Positions 1 through 7,616 are shown, numbered from the stretch's first letter. The stretch is DNA of 18,338 nt from Rhodobacteraceae bacterium UBA3069 (GCA_002366795.1 DFBX01000120.1:1-18338); one strand, 5' to 3'. Numbers and translations: made by a program. The notes: generated by a model not told the origin, from the letters alone.

Positions 1-76
1 CACAAAATTCAGGATAGTCCCGAAAGCCTTTCTCTGATTGATCGGCCTGCGCAACCGCTTCCGGCTGCGCTAAACG

Positions 77-1060
77 TCACATCCCCCGCATTGCCTCTGT
101 CGTCAGTTCGAACGAGCGTTTGCGCGCCTCGAAATCGTGGATGTTCCCCGTCAGGATCAACTCGTCCGGTTGCAGCCGCTCGATCCATCCGGCCAACTGG
201 TCGCGCACCTGACCCACTGTGCCCACGGCCTTGACCGAAAGCGCCTCGTTCACCGCCGCCAGCCAGCGGGGGTCCACCCCGTCTGCGAAATCCACACGCG
301 GGCGCGGCAATGGCCCCGGTCGCCCCATCCGCAGGTTCAAAAACGCCTGCTGGGCCGAGGTGCGCAAGAATTTCGCCTCCTCCTCGGTATCGGCGGCAAA
401 CGCATTCACCGCCAGCATGAACCTCGGCTTTTCCAGCACCGCCGAGGGCTGGAAATCGCGCCGATAGATATAGGCCGCATCCTCCAGTGCCGCTGGCGCG
501 AAATGCGACGCAAAGGCATAGGGCAGGCCCAGCTGCGCCGCCAGTTGCGCGCCGAACAAGGACGATCCCAAGATCCACACCGGCACATGGGTGCCGACGC
601 CCGGCACGGCCATCACTTGCTGCCCCGGCTGCGCGTCACCCAGAAAGCCCATCACCTCGACCACATCGCGGGGGAAATTGCTGCCGTCATCGCTGCGTCG
701 CAGCGCCTGCATGGTGATCCCGTCACCCCCCGGCGCGCGGCCCAGCCCCAGGTCTATCCGGTCAGGGTAAAGCGTGGCCAATGTCCCGAACGCCTCTGCC
801 ACCACCAGGGGCGCGTGGTTCGGCAGCATGATCCCGCCTGATCCAACCCTGATCCGCGATGTCGCCGCCGCGATCTGGCCGATCAACACGGCCGTGGCCG
901 AGGATGCAATACCCGGAATATTGTGATGCTCCGCCACCCAGAATCGACTATATTCAAGGTTTTCAGCATGTTGCGCTAGGGCCAGCGAATTGCGCAAGGC
1001 GTCTGCGGCGCTGCCGCCTTCGGGGATGGGGGATAGATCAAGGATGTTATACGGGATCAT
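77..1060 (-). CDS. LLM-class (luciferase-like) flavin-dependent monooxygenase
   Basis: The 327-residue protein starts MIPYNILDLSPIPEG and fits the single-component luciferase-like monooxygenase family (TIM barrel, FMN-dependent; the MsnO8-type group often annotated alkanal monooxygenase-like). Visible family marks are the VAEHHN stretch near residue 40, the SGGIMLPNHAPL segment, and LGLGRAPGGD. Length matches the family. The ATG at 1060 is preferred over one 16 codons upstream because an AGGAGG Shine-Dalgarno lies 5 nt before it and the family begins at this point. Substrate cannot be inferred. It is transcribed leftward and divergently from the broken gene at 1220. A GCGCA...TGCGC hairpin at 49-70 just beyond the stop could end the transcript but lacks a T-run. 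Confidence 0.9.
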   Translation of the reverse strand: MIPYNILDLSPIPEGGSAADALRNSLALAQHAENLEYSRFWVAEHHNIPGIASSATAVLIGQIAAATSRIRVGSGGIMLPNHAPLVVAEAFGTLATLYPDRIDLGLGRAPGGDGITMQALRRSDDGSNFPRDVVEVMGFLGDAQPGQQVMAVPGVGTHVPVWILGSSLFGAQLAAQLGLPYAFASHFAPAALEDAAYIYRRDFQPSAVLEKPRFMLAVNAFAADTEEEAKFLRTSAQQAFLNLRMGRPGPLPRPRVDFADGVDPRWLAAVNEALSVKAVGTVGQVRDQLAGWIERLQPDELILTGNIHDFEARKRSFELTTEAMRGM

Positions 1061-1219
1061 AGGTGCCTCCTGCCGCTCATAGATTGGGGCAATTGGCGCA
1101 TAAGGCAACCCTGCCGCTGCGGCGCAAATCGGACTTGCCCGCGCGCGGGGCGGCCGCCATATTGATCAACGATGGAAAAGCGTGTCAGTGTTACAGTCTA
1201 AAGGCCCAATATCGCCGAT

Positions 1220-2574
1220 GTGATCGGGGACAAGCCGCTTTCCCCCTCGAACAGGCACTGCTGGATGCGTGCAAGACGGGGGAGGCCGCATGGCCCGATG
1301 ATCCGAGTGATCATGCGGCCATGATCCGCGCCTTCCGCCCCAAGGACACATCTGATGAAACCCGCCGCGTCCGCGCCAGCCTGATCCGATACCAGCTGCT
1401 GGGCGGTTGCGCGCGCCGGACGGCGCCCGCCCACACCCGAAAGGGGTGGGGCTTGCGGGCGCATGGATCGACGGGGAACTTGATCTGGAAGGCGTCGAAA
1501 CCCAGCTGTATTTGACGTTGGGCTATTGCTTGTTTCCACAACAGCCCACTCTGCGCGATGCGCATCTGGGTGGTCTGTTCTTTGGTGGCAGCCCCTGCGA
1601 AAGCGGGCTGTTTCTACATCGATTGACAACCGCAATCAACGTCCATTTGCGCGAAGGTTTTCATTGTTCCGGTCTTTTCGATCTGACAGAGGCGCAGATC
1701 GGTGTGCTGCGCGACGATGCGGAGGCGTGGAAGGTGGTAGGAGAATATCACCTGTCCGGCTTTCACTATGATCGCCTGCACGGGCCGCTTTCCCTGTCCA
1801 TGCGCCGCGACTGGCTCAAGAAAAAGCACGCAGCGGTCCTGACCGGACCAAAGGGGCGGAAGGTCAGCGATTTTGACCCCCCAGCCCTATACCCATCTGG
1901 CCAGCGTTTTGGACAAGGCCGGGCACAGGTCTGCCGCTGCCGAAATCCTGTTCGCGCGGGAAAATAAACTTCGGCAGGTCGCGTAGTCCCGCGCAAAGGC
2001 CATGTCTGATGGTGCAATGGGGCAGGAATGGCGCGTCTATTTCCTTTTGCTGCGGCGGGTTTGGGATTGGTCGTTTCAGTGGCTGTTTGGCTATGGCCAT
2101 CGTCCCGCGCGGGCGTTGCTCTGGGTTTCGGGTATCTGGCCGCTTTCTTGGGTGCTTTACAGTTTTGCATACCGCTATGGCCAAATGGCCCCGAATTCCG
2201 ATGTGATCCTGACCTCGGGCGAATGGCTGGCGGCGGTGGATGCCCTCGATGCCTGCAAACCCGTGAATTGGGGCCCAATCGGCAGGAACATTAACGCGCC
2301 GATCAATCAAAACTGCACCATGCCGCTGCACATATGGCTGGACACAGCCAAATCCGCGCCGGATTATGAAACCTTCAACGCACGGCTTTACGCGCTGGAC
2401 CTGTTCATCCCGCTGGATGCTTTGGGGCAAGAGCAAACCTGGGCCCCCTCGCGCGATCACGGCTGGCTGGGGTGGTTGGGCTATGCGATGCGGATGCCGG
2501 TGCAGATGATGGGCTGGATCATCACCACCGTGGGCGCCGCCGTGCTGACCGGCCTTGTGGGCCGCAAGGATTAA
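1220..2574 (+). pseudogene. Decayed Rhodobacterales membrane protein with soluble N-terminal domain and two-helix C-terminus
   Basis: Three adjacent reading frames together read like one protein. From about 1249 the frame gives EQALLDACKTGE and ends in RYQLLGG near 1407. The sense then moves to a second frame (AGAWIDGELDLEGVE near 1455, FHYDRLHGP, RRDWLKKK). At the C6 run 1877-1882 it moves again to a frame reading QPYTHLASVLDKAGHRSAAA. An in-frame TAG at 1984-1986 follows, then the same frame stays open to 2574. The last 190 codons contain two likely membrane helices (about residues 38-58 and 168-187 from the ATG at 2002). A further one-base loss near 1246 is possible, since PLSPS in the preceding frame joins well to EQALLDA. 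The GTG at 1220 is a weak start choice. It recalls large uncharacterised membrane proteins of Rhodobacterales, recognised from memory. The 2002-2574 piece could still be expressed alone. Confidence 0.72.
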
Positions 2575-2585
2575 ACCGCCCCGCC

Positions 2586-2611
2586 AAAGAAAAACCGCCC
2601 TCTAGGGGCGG
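2586..2611 (-). terminator. Rho-independent terminator after gcrA
   Basis: CCGCCC (2595-2600) pairs with GGGCGG (2606-2611) across a 5-nt loop. Read leftward, the stem is followed by TTTTTCTTT (2594-2586). It lies between the convergent ends of the broken gene at 2574 and gcrA. The T-run on the minus strand says it mainly ends gcrA transcription; the plus-strand side has only CTTTC. Confidence 0.75.
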
Positions 2612-2637
2612 CTTTCATGGTTCAGGTGGCGCTGCGA

Positions 2638-3240
2638 TCAGCGTTTGCGGTCGCGGCGCGAGGACATGGGCTGGTACGCCACGCCCACATGCGCCTCGCA
2701 ATAGGGCTTGCCGGGTTGCACGGGCAAGCCGCAGAACCAGAAATCGGACGTTGCGGGGTCGCCCACGGGCCATTTGCAGGTGCGCTCGGTCAGTTCCATC
2801 AGGGTCAGGCGCTTGGCCTTCTTCTCGATCTCGGACACCTTGGCCAATGCCTCGGGGCTGATCTCGTTGGCCGAGGGCTGCGGCGGCAGGGGCTGGCCCG
2901 CCGGGATGATCGGCTTGCGCACATGCGGCACCACGGCGGGAACATCTGCGGCCTCGGCCGTTTCCTTGATTTTCTTCGGCGCAGGGGCCGGTGCGGCGGG
3001 GGCGGCGGCTGCCGCGGGTTTGGGCTTGGCCGCCGGTTTGGCCGCCTTGGGGGCGGCTTTCGGTTCGGCCGCTGCGGCAGGGGCCGCGCCGCCGGTGCGG
3101 TTCGACAGGCCCAGGCGGTGTACCTTGCCGATCACGGCGTTGCGGGTGACGCCGCCCAGTTCCTTGGCGATCTGGCTGGCCGACTGGCCCTCGCCCCACA
3201 TCTTTTTCAGCAGCTCGACGCGCTCATCGGTCCAGGACAT
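2638..3240 (-). CDS. gcrA: GcrA family cell-cycle regulator
   Basis: GcrA is the alphaproteobacterial regulator that binds sigma70-RNA polymerase and promoters carrying CcrM-methylated GANTC sites. This 200-residue protein begins MSWTDERVELLKKMW, the typical N-terminal helix-turn-helix (about 1-45, with QSASQIAKELGG and TRNAVIGKVHRLGLS). A long low-complexity linker rich in Ala, Pro and Lys follows (about 51-105). The C-terminal polymerase-interacting domain is at about 145-190, with TCKWPVGDP, FWFCGLP and PYCEAH. The cysteines are kept. AAGGA lies 7 nt before the ATG. No partner gene is adjacent. A GATTC (GANTC) site occurs upstream at 3343-3347, but one site is weak evidence of autoregulation. 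Confidence 0.95.
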   Translation of the reverse strand: MSWTDERVELLKKMWGEGQSASQIAKELGGVTRNAVIGKVHRLGLSNRTGGAAPAAAAEPKAAPKAAKPAAKPKPAAAAAPAAPAPAPKKIKETAEAADVPAVVPHVRKPIIPAGQPLPPQPSANEISPEALAKVSEIEKKAKRLTLMELTERTCKWPVGDPATSDFWFCGLPVQPGKPYCEAHVGVAYQPMSSRRDRKR

Positions 3241-3491
3241 TTCATTTCCTTGCGTGCAAAGGGCGGCTGCATTGTGACGCGCGCCGCCCGAGTAATTCTT
3301 GGCTCTCTATACTAGTCATCGCGGGCCAAGATACAAGGGAGTGATTCGCGCGAAGGCGGCAATAAATGCTGCGATTGCGCGTAATTTCGCGGCTTTTCGC
3401 GGGTGCCGTGGCGGCGGGCGCGACCATGCGGGATTGCACGCGCGCGGCGCGGCGCTACTCTGGGCTTCTTTCAACCGGATCGGGGGCGTGG

Positions 3492-4013
3492 ATGCAAATC
3501 AGGGATGCAGTGGCGGCGGATGCGGCGGCGATTGCCGCGATCTACAATCACGCCGTGTGCGAAACCACCGCGATCTGGAACGAGGTCGAGGTGGACGCCG
3601 CCAACCGCGCCGCATGGATCGCCGAGCGGCAGGGCGCGGGCTTTGCCGTGCTGGCGGCCGAGGATGCGGGCGAGGTTCTGGGCTATGCCGCCTATGGCCC
3701 GTGGCGCGCCTTTGACGGGTTCCGCCAGACGGTCGAGCATTCGGTCTACGTGGCGCAGGGCGCGCAGGGGCGCGGGCTGGGGCGCAAGCTGCTGGCGGCG
3801 CTGATCGACCGCGCCCGCGCGTCGGACCTGCACGTGATGGTCGCGGGGATCGAGGCGGGGAACATGGGGTCGCTGCGACTGCATGCGGCGCTTGGGTTCG
3901 AACTGGTGGCGATGATGCCGCAGGTGGGCCAGAAATTCGGCCGCTGGCTGGACCTCGCGTTCCTGCAACTGAAACTGGACGACCGGGATGCCCCCGGCAA
4001 GGGGGGCGCATGA
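3492..4013 (+). CDS. GNAT N-acetyltransferase, phosphinothricin acetyltransferase-like
   Basis: The 173-residue product has the GNAT fold of the Pat/Bar-like group, which acetylates small amines with acetyl-CoA. Seen are the N-terminal IRDAVAADAAAIAAIYNHAV segment, TTAIWNE, and the acetyl-CoA loop (Q-G-R-G-L-G-R) after VYVAQGAQ. Further on are NMGSLRLHAALGFE and the GQKFGRWLDLAFLQ ending typical of the group. The frame is open from 3366, but the family starts at MQIRDA (3492), so the upstream ATGs are rejected; the Shine-Dalgarno is only a G-run. Its stop overlaps the next gene's start (ATGA at 4010-4013), indicating translational coupling. True substrate is unknown; many such proteins act on methionine sulfone or sulfoximine rather than the herbicide. 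Confidence 0.88.
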   Translation: MQIRDAVAADAAAIAAIYNHAVCETTAIWNEVEVDAANRAAWIAERQGAGFAVLAAEDAGEVLGYAAYGPWRAFDGFRQTVEHSVYVAQGAQGRGLGRKLLAALIDRARASDLHVMVAGIEAGNMGSLRLHAALGFELVAMMPQVGQKFGRWLDLAFLQLKLDDRDAPGKGGA

Positions 4014-4456
4014 CGCCTGCGGTGGTGCTAGCGATACTGGTGGCCGCGGGGGCGGCGCTTGTGGTGCAGAACCTGATCATGGTGCGGATCACCGGCGTGG
4101 CCTCGACCGTGTTGGTGACCTTGGTGCTGAACTCCTCGATCGGGCTGGTGCTGCTTGTGGGGCTTTTGTGGTGGCGCAACGGTGCGGGGTTCATGGCTGA
4201 AACCGCGGGGCTGTTCCGCTGGTGGATGATCTTGCCCGGCGTACTTGGGTCATTCTTCGTGTTTGCCGGGATCATGGGCTATCAGCGGTTGGGCGCGGCG
4301 GCGACGGTATCGGTCCTGGTGGCCTCGCAGCTGGTGCTGGGGCTTTTGGTGGATCAGGCGCGCAGTGGCGCGGCGCTGCGCGAGGCGATGGTGCCCGCCC
4401 TTGGTGCCGTCTTGCTGGTGCTGGGCGCATGGCTGGTGGCGCGGCGCGGGTTCTGA
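4010..4456 (+). CDS. Small DMT-superfamily inner-membrane permease (DUF606/YdcZ-like)
   Basis: The 148-residue protein is almost wholly hydrophobic, with about five membrane helices (roughly 3-25, 31-55, 70-90, 95-115, 124-144). Length and pattern fit the half-size DUF606/YdcZ branch of the drug/metabolite transporter superfamily, which works as dimers or pairs. The segments LNSSIGLVLL, LGSFFVFAGIMGYQRLGAA and SQLVLGLLVDQ are characteristic. The start overlaps the stop of the GNAT gene by 4 bases, so the two are one operon; an acetyltransferase-exporter pairing suggests detoxification, but that is inference. The substrate is unknown. Confidence 0.82.
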   Translation: MTPAVVLAILVAAGAALVVQNLIMVRITGVASTVLVTLVLNSSIGLVLLVGLLWWRNGAGFMAETAGLFRWWMILPGVLGSFFVFAGIMGYQRLGAAATVSVLVASQLVLGLLVDQARSGAALREAMVPALGAVLLVLGAWLVARRGF

Positions 4457-4482
4457 GGGCCCGTGTGGGCTGCCCGCTCGCG

Positions 4483-4597
4483 TAATACCTCGGGATGGGC
4501 GGGCACCGCCCATCCACCCCTTTCGGGGGCGCTGCCCCCAAGGCTGCAATGCCCGTGGCATCGCAGCCACCCCCGGAGTATTTCGGGCAAAATGAAA
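4483..4597. repeat. Intergenic palindromic repeat, copy A
   Basis: The right end 4576-4597 begins GAGTATTT and ends GGCAAAATGAAA, nearly identical to the ends of copies B (6001) and C (15461). The left end is eroded to TAATACC. Three hairpins lie between. The first is GGATGGGCGG/CCGCCCATCC, a perfect 10-bp stem (4493-4502 with 4506-4515). The second is GGGGGC/GCCCCC (4525-4539). The third is an imperfect TGC-ATGCC/GGCAT-GCA stem (about 4545-4565). It follows the permease stop and may double as a terminator. Confidence 0.7.
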
Positions 4598-4617
4598 GCC
4601 ATGGCACGGGATTTCAC

Positions 4618-4645
4618 TTGATTGGTCCGGCAAATGCCGTATGAC
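4618..4645 (+). promoter_or_regulatory. Candidate sigma70-type promoter of the arginine leader/argDF unit
   Basis: TTGATT (4618-4623) and TATGAC (4640-4645) are 16 nt apart and match 4 of 6 bases each in the consensus boxes. Transcription would start near 4652, right at the ATG of the leader ORF at 4653, making that ORF leaderless. No better promoter was seen between the repeat and argD. Confidence 0.45.
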
Positions 4646-4652
4646 AGCGCCC

Positions 4653-4706
4653 ATGACCAACGCAGCGCATATCAACATGACCCGACGAGGCCGCATCCGC
4701 GCCTGA
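4653..4706 (+). CDS. Arg-rich leader peptide upstream of argD
   Basis: This is a 17-codon ORF, MTNAAHINMTRRGRIRA, with an in-frame ATG four codons earlier at 4641. Four of the six codons before the final Ala are Arg (CGA CGA GGC CGC ATC CGC). No Shine-Dalgarno is seen; the promoter position suggests leaderless translation. A hairpin can form over the Arg codons and stop, pairing GACGAGGC (4684-4691) with GCCT and CGTC (4701-4710, GA bulged). A terminator-like hairpin lies further down, before argD. The layout fits ribosome-mediated attenuation sensing arginyl-tRNA. It is too short to be sure from composition alone. Confidence 0.55.
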   Translation: MTNAAHINMTRRGRIRA

Positions 4707-4770
4707 CGTCCGCCTGCCGTTTGTCCATCCGCGCTGCTGTTTGTCGCGCATCCCCCTGAAAATCTTGACC

Positions 4771-4807
4771 AAGCCCCGTTCGTGATGCATTCACTGGGCT
4801 TCTTTTC
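4771..4807 (+). terminator. Attenuator-like hairpin in front of argD
   Basis: AAGCCC (4771-4776) pairs with GGGCTT (4796-4801). Inside, GTGA (4782-4785) pairs with TCAC (4791-4794), and CTTTTC follows. The structure ends only about 16 nt before the argD ATG and next to its Shine-Dalgarno, so it is positioned to stop transcription conditionally. The asymmetric internal loop (5 against 1 nt) makes it moderately stable. I could not identify a clear competing antiterminator. Upstream, TGCCGTTTGTC (4715-4725) and TGCTGTTTGTC (4735-4745) form a direct repeat with 20-bp period of unknown meaning. Confidence 0.45.
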
Positions 4808-4823
4808 ATGAGAAGGATTCACC

Positions 4824-5996
4824 ATGATCCCGTCTGTTCTGCCGACCTATAACCGTGCCCCCCTTGAATTCGTGAAGGGCGAGGGTTCCTGGCTGATCGA
4901 GAAAGACGGGCGACGTTTCCTTGATCTGGGCGCGGGTATTGCCGTGAACGTGCTGGGCCATGCCAACCCCGAACTGGTCGCCGCCCTGACCGAACAGGCC
5001 CAGAACCTGTGGCATGTGTCAAACCTTTACCAGATCCCGCAACAGCAGGCGCTGGCCGACAAGCTGGTGGCGGCCAGTTTTGCCGACACGGTGTTTTTCA
5101 CCAACTCCGGCACCGAAAGCTGCGAACTGGCGGTGAAGATGGCACGCAAATACTGGTATGACAAAGGTCAGCCGGATCGCACCGATATCATCACCTTCGA
5201 AGGCTCCTTCCATGGCCGGTCCTCGGCCGGGATCGCCGCCGCCGGGTCCGAGAAAATGACCAAGGGCTTCGGTCCGATCCTGCCCGGTTTCGTGCATCTG
5301 AAATGGGGCGATCACGATGCCCTGCGCGCCGCCGTCACGGACACCACGGCCGCCATCCTGATCGAACCCGTGCAGGGCGAGGGCGGTATTCGCCCGCTGC
5401 CCGACCAGTGCCTGAAATGCCTGCGCGATCTGTGCGACGAGACCGGCACATTGCTGATCCTGGACGAGGTGCAATGCGGTGTGGGCCGGACCGGCAAGCT
5501 GTTCGCCCATGAATGGGCGGGCGTGACACCCGACATCATGATGGTCGCCAAGGGCATTGGCGGTGGCTTTCCGCTGGGTGCCGTTCTGGCCACCGAAGAT
5601 GCGGCATCGGGCATGACCGCGGGCACCCACGGATCAACCTATGGCGGCAACCCCTTGGGCTGCGCCGTGGGCTGCAAGGTGATCGACATCGTGTCCGACC
5701 CTGCCTTTCTTGCGCAGGTGAACCGCACCGCCGGCACCCTGCGTCAAAGCCTTGAAGGGCTGGTCGCCAGCCACCCCGACGTGTTCGAGGAAGTGCGCGG
5801 AACTGGCCTGATGCTGGGCCTCAAATGCAAGACGCCCAACATCGACCTGGTCAACGCGGGCTATGCCGAACAGGTCATCACCGTTCCCGCCGCTGACAAC
5901 GTGGTGCGCCTGCTGCCGCCGCTGAACCTGACCGAGGATGACGTGGCCGAAGCCATCGCCCGCCTTGATCGCGCCGCATCACGGGTCAAGCCGTAA
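4824..5996 (+). CDS. argD: Acetylornithine transaminase
   Basis: This cytosolic, PLP-dependent class-III aminotransferase converts N-acetylglutamate 5-semialdehyde to N-acetylornithine (arginine synthesis), and often also acts as succinyldiaminopimelate transaminase in lysine synthesis. The 390 residues match ArgD length. Seen are LDLGAGIAVNVLGHANP, the PLP-phosphate site NSGTES (94-99), FHGRS (129-133), EPVQGEGG, and DEVQCGVGRTG (214-224). The Schiff-base lysine is K243 in MMVAKGIGGGFPLGA; THGSTYGGNPL follows. AGAAGGA precedes the ATG by 7 nt. argF follows 81 bp downstream on the same strand, so the two are likely cotranscribed. Regulation is probably by the Arg-codon leader upstream. Confidence 0.95.
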   Translation: MIPSVLPTYNRAPLEFVKGEGSWLIEKDGRRFLDLGAGIAVNVLGHANPELVAALTEQAQNLWHVSNLYQIPQQQALADKLVAASFADTVFFTNSGTESCELAVKMARKYWYDKGQPDRTDIITFEGSFHGRSSAGIAAAGSEKMTKGFGPILPGFVHLKWGDHDALRAAVTDTTAAILIEPVQGEGGIRPLPDQCLKCLRDLCDETGTLLILDEVQCGVGRTGKLFAHEWAGVTPDIMMVAKGIGGGFPLGAVLATEDAASGMTAGTHGSTYGGNPLGCAVGCKVIDIVSDPAFLAQVNRTAGTLRQSLEGLVASHPDVFEEVRGTGLMLGLKCKTPNIDLVNAGYAEQVITVPAADNVVRLLPPLNLTEDDVAEAIARLDRAASRVKP

Positions 5997-6000
5997 CGCC

Positions 6001-6066
6001 TTCATTTTGCTATAAATACTCCGGGGGTCCGGGGGCAGCGCCCCCGGCTCCGCCGGCCAAAATAAA
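6001..6066. repeat. Intergenic palindromic repeat, copy B
   Basis: The left end TTCATTTTGC...AAATACTCC (6001-6022) is the reverse complement of the right ends of copies A and C. The right end is short (GGCCAAAATAAAG). The core is a perfect hairpin CCGGGGGC-AGC-GCCCCCGG (6029-6047). This shortened copy sits 4 nt after the argD stop and 11 nt before argF, so the argDF message would carry it. It may partly terminate or set relative argD and argF levels. Confidence 0.7.
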
Positions 6067-6077
6067 GAACCGACACC

Positions 6078-7004
6078 ATGAACCATTTCCTTGATATCCA
6101 CAAAACCGACCCCGCCGACCTGCGGGGGATGATCGATCAGGCCCATGCGATGAAACAGGCGCGCCAAGGCCGCCCCAAGGGCACGCCGGACGACGAACTG
6201 CCCCTTGCGGGCCGCATGGTCGCGCTGATCTTCGAAAAACCCTCGACCCGGACGCGGCTCAGCTTTGACGTGGGCGTGCGCCAGATGGGCGGGCAGACCA
6301 TGGTGCTGTCGGGCAATGACATGCAACTGGGCCATGGCGAAACCATTGCCGACACCGCCCGCGTGCTGTCGCGCTATGTCGATCTGATCATGATCCGCAC
6401 CTTCGACGAATCCGTGCTGTATGAAATGGCCGAATATGCCGATGTGCCGGTGATCAACGGTCTGACCGACCGCACCCACCCCTGCCAGATCATGGCCGAT
6501 ATCCAGACCTACGAAGAACACCGTGGCCCGATCGCGGGCAAAAAGGTGGTCTGGACCGGCGACGGCAACAATGTCTGCGCCTCGTTCCTGCATGCCGCGG
6601 GCCAGTTCGGGTTCGATTTCACCTTCACCGGCCCGCCGCAGTTGGACCCCGAGACAGAGTTCATGGACTTCGCCCGCGCCAAGGGATCGAAGGTGGAAAT
6701 CGAACGTGACGCCTTCAAGGCCGTGCAGGGGGCCGACATCATCGTGGCCGATACATGGGTGTCGATGCACGACGCGCAATCCTCGCGCGAGCGGCGGCAC
6801 AACATGCTGCGCCCCTACCAGGTGAACGACGCGCTGATGGCGGCGGCGGGCGACCAGGCCGTGTTCATGCACTGCCTGCCCGCGCATCGCGGCGAGGAGG
6901 TGACCTCCTCTGTGATGGACGGCCCGCAATCGGTGATCTTCGACGAGGCCGAAAACCGCCTGCATGCGCAAAAGGCCGTCATGCGCTGGTGCCTTGGCGC
7001 CTGA
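6078..7004 (+). CDS. argF: Ornithine carbamoyltransferase
   Basis: The enzyme joins carbamoyl phosphate and ornithine to citrulline in the cytosol. All signatures are present over 308 residues: STRTR (56-60, carbamoyl phosphate), HPCQ (134-137), DTWVSM (225-230, ornithine) and HCLPAHRGEEV (265-275, catalytic Cys). GRMVALIFEKPSTRTRLSF is the family fingerprint. The ATG at 6078 has only a poor Shine-Dalgarno (AAAGAA), which may mean expression depends on argD translation or on structure in the repeat. It is second in the argD-argF unit. In related genomes hslO often follows argF; here it does not. Confidence 0.96.
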   Translation: MNHFLDIHKTDPADLRGMIDQAHAMKQARQGRPKGTPDDELPLAGRMVALIFEKPSTRTRLSFDVGVRQMGGQTMVLSGNDMQLGHGETIADTARVLSRYVDLIMIRTFDESVLYEMAEYADVPVINGLTDRTHPCQIMADIQTYEEHRGPIAGKKVVWTGDGNNVCASFLHAAGQFGFDFTFTGPPQLDPETEFMDFARAKGSKVEIERDAFKAVQGADIIVADTWVSMHDAQSSRERRHNMLRPYQVNDALMAAAGDQAVFMHCLPAHRGEEVTSSVMDGPQSVIFDEAENRLHAQKAVMRWCLGA

Positions 7005-7019
7005 TCCGCGCGACCTTGA

Positions 7020-7045
7020 CGGGGGGGGCGTTCCGGCACCCCCCG
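7020..7045 (+). terminator. Possible GC-rich terminator after argF
   Basis: CGGGGGG (7020-7026) pairs with CCCCCCG (7039-7045) across 12 nt, 16 nt after the argF stop. No T-run follows, so it may be Rho-assisted or only an RNA-end stabiliser. Confidence 0.35.
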
Positions 7046-7073
7046 CGATCTGCTGGTCAGACGGTTCCGGTGC

Positions 7074-7397
7074 CTAACCGTTGACCGACTGGCGCGAAAG
7101 CTGGTCGAAATCCAGCGCCGAATGCACGATCTGCACCGATGCCTCGCCACTGGCGGCGCGCATCGTCGCCACCATCCTGTAGCCCGGACTGTCAAGAAAT
7201 GCCTGGGCCGCCTCCATATCGCGGAAGCCCAAGATGCTGACTTGCTGCCAAATATCCTGACCAAGATGATGCGCGGGGCTGTTGTCCCAGGCGACCTGCA
7301 CCGCCGTGTCGGGGCAAACGGTTCGGACCGTCTGGTGCAACTGCGCCGCCCGCCGCTGATCTTCGATCTTCAGACATGAAACAAGGAGGACTGTCAT
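7074..7397 (-). CDS. DUF1330-like small dimeric alpha/beta-barrel protein
   Basis: This 107-residue protein starts MTVLLVSCLKIED with AGGAG 5 nt before the ATG; the frame is open further upstream but without a ribosome site. It has the ferredoxin-like pattern of the DUF1330 family: VAWDNSP, then GQDIWQQVSILGFRDMEAA, then SPGYRMVATMRAASG near the C-terminus. These segments align with the broken neighbour at 7617-7958, so the two are a tandem paralog pair. No catalytic function is established for the family; relatives bind small ligands or act in monooxygenase-like folds. Upstream lies a terminator (7490-7528) that should isolate it from the neighbour. Confidence 0.72.
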   Translation of the reverse strand: MTVLLVSCLKIEDQRRAAQLHQTVRTVCPDTAVQVAWDNSPAHHLGQDIWQQVSILGFRDMEAAQAFLDSPGYRMVATMRAASGEASVQIVHSALDFDQLSRQSVNG

Positions 7398-7489
7398 ACC
7401 GTCTCCTCTGCTGCGGTCATGTCGCCGCTCCGGGGGGATACCCGGGCTGTCCTGCATAGACCGCTGGCACCATCCTGCCGCAGAATCTG

Positions 7490-7528
7490 AAAAAATCAAA
7501 GCGCGGGGATGTGATTTTCATCCGCGCC
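7490..7528 (-). terminator. Rho-independent terminator between the DUF1330-like paralogs
   Basis: Read leftward, GCGCGGATG (7527-7519) pairs with CATCCCCGCGC (7511-7501, two bases bulged), followed by TTTGATTTTTT (7500-7490). It is placed to end transcripts from the interrupted gene at 7617-7958. Confidence 0.6.
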
Positions 7529-7544
7529 ACGCCGAAAAAAGCTG

Positions 7545-7572
7545 ATTTTTATCAGTTGGTTGACGGTGTCAA
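7545..7572 (-). promoter_or_regulatory. Promoter-like site with two adjoining inverted repeats
   Basis: On the minus strand a perfect TTGACA (7572-7567) is followed after 16 nt by AAAAAT (7550-7545). The -35 box overlaps TTGAC-GGT-GTCAA (7560-7572), and the -10 overlaps CTGAT-TTTT-ATCAG (7542-7555). Either could be an operator. A terminator lies immediately downstream, so what this promoter would serve is unclear: the gene at 7397 by readthrough, or nothing. Confidence 0.35.
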
Positions 7573-7616
7573 TATTAGTGGTTGGCAAGGTTAACCGAAA
7601 TGGTCCGCTCTGCGGA

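Noticed and set aside
1..76. Possible gene fragment at the left edge
   Set aside because: No frame with recognisable coding content was found; only a small hairpin after the neighbouring stop is visible.
3343..3347. GANTC site upstream of gcrA as evidence of methylation-linked autoregulation
   Set aside because: A single GANTC is expected by chance every few hundred bases, and no promoter could be aligned with it.
4765..4793. TTGACC as the -35 box of an argD promoter
   Set aside because: At 17-nt spacing the -10 would be CATTCA, a poor match, and the stretch is better explained as the attenuator-like hairpin. A second start here is not excluded.
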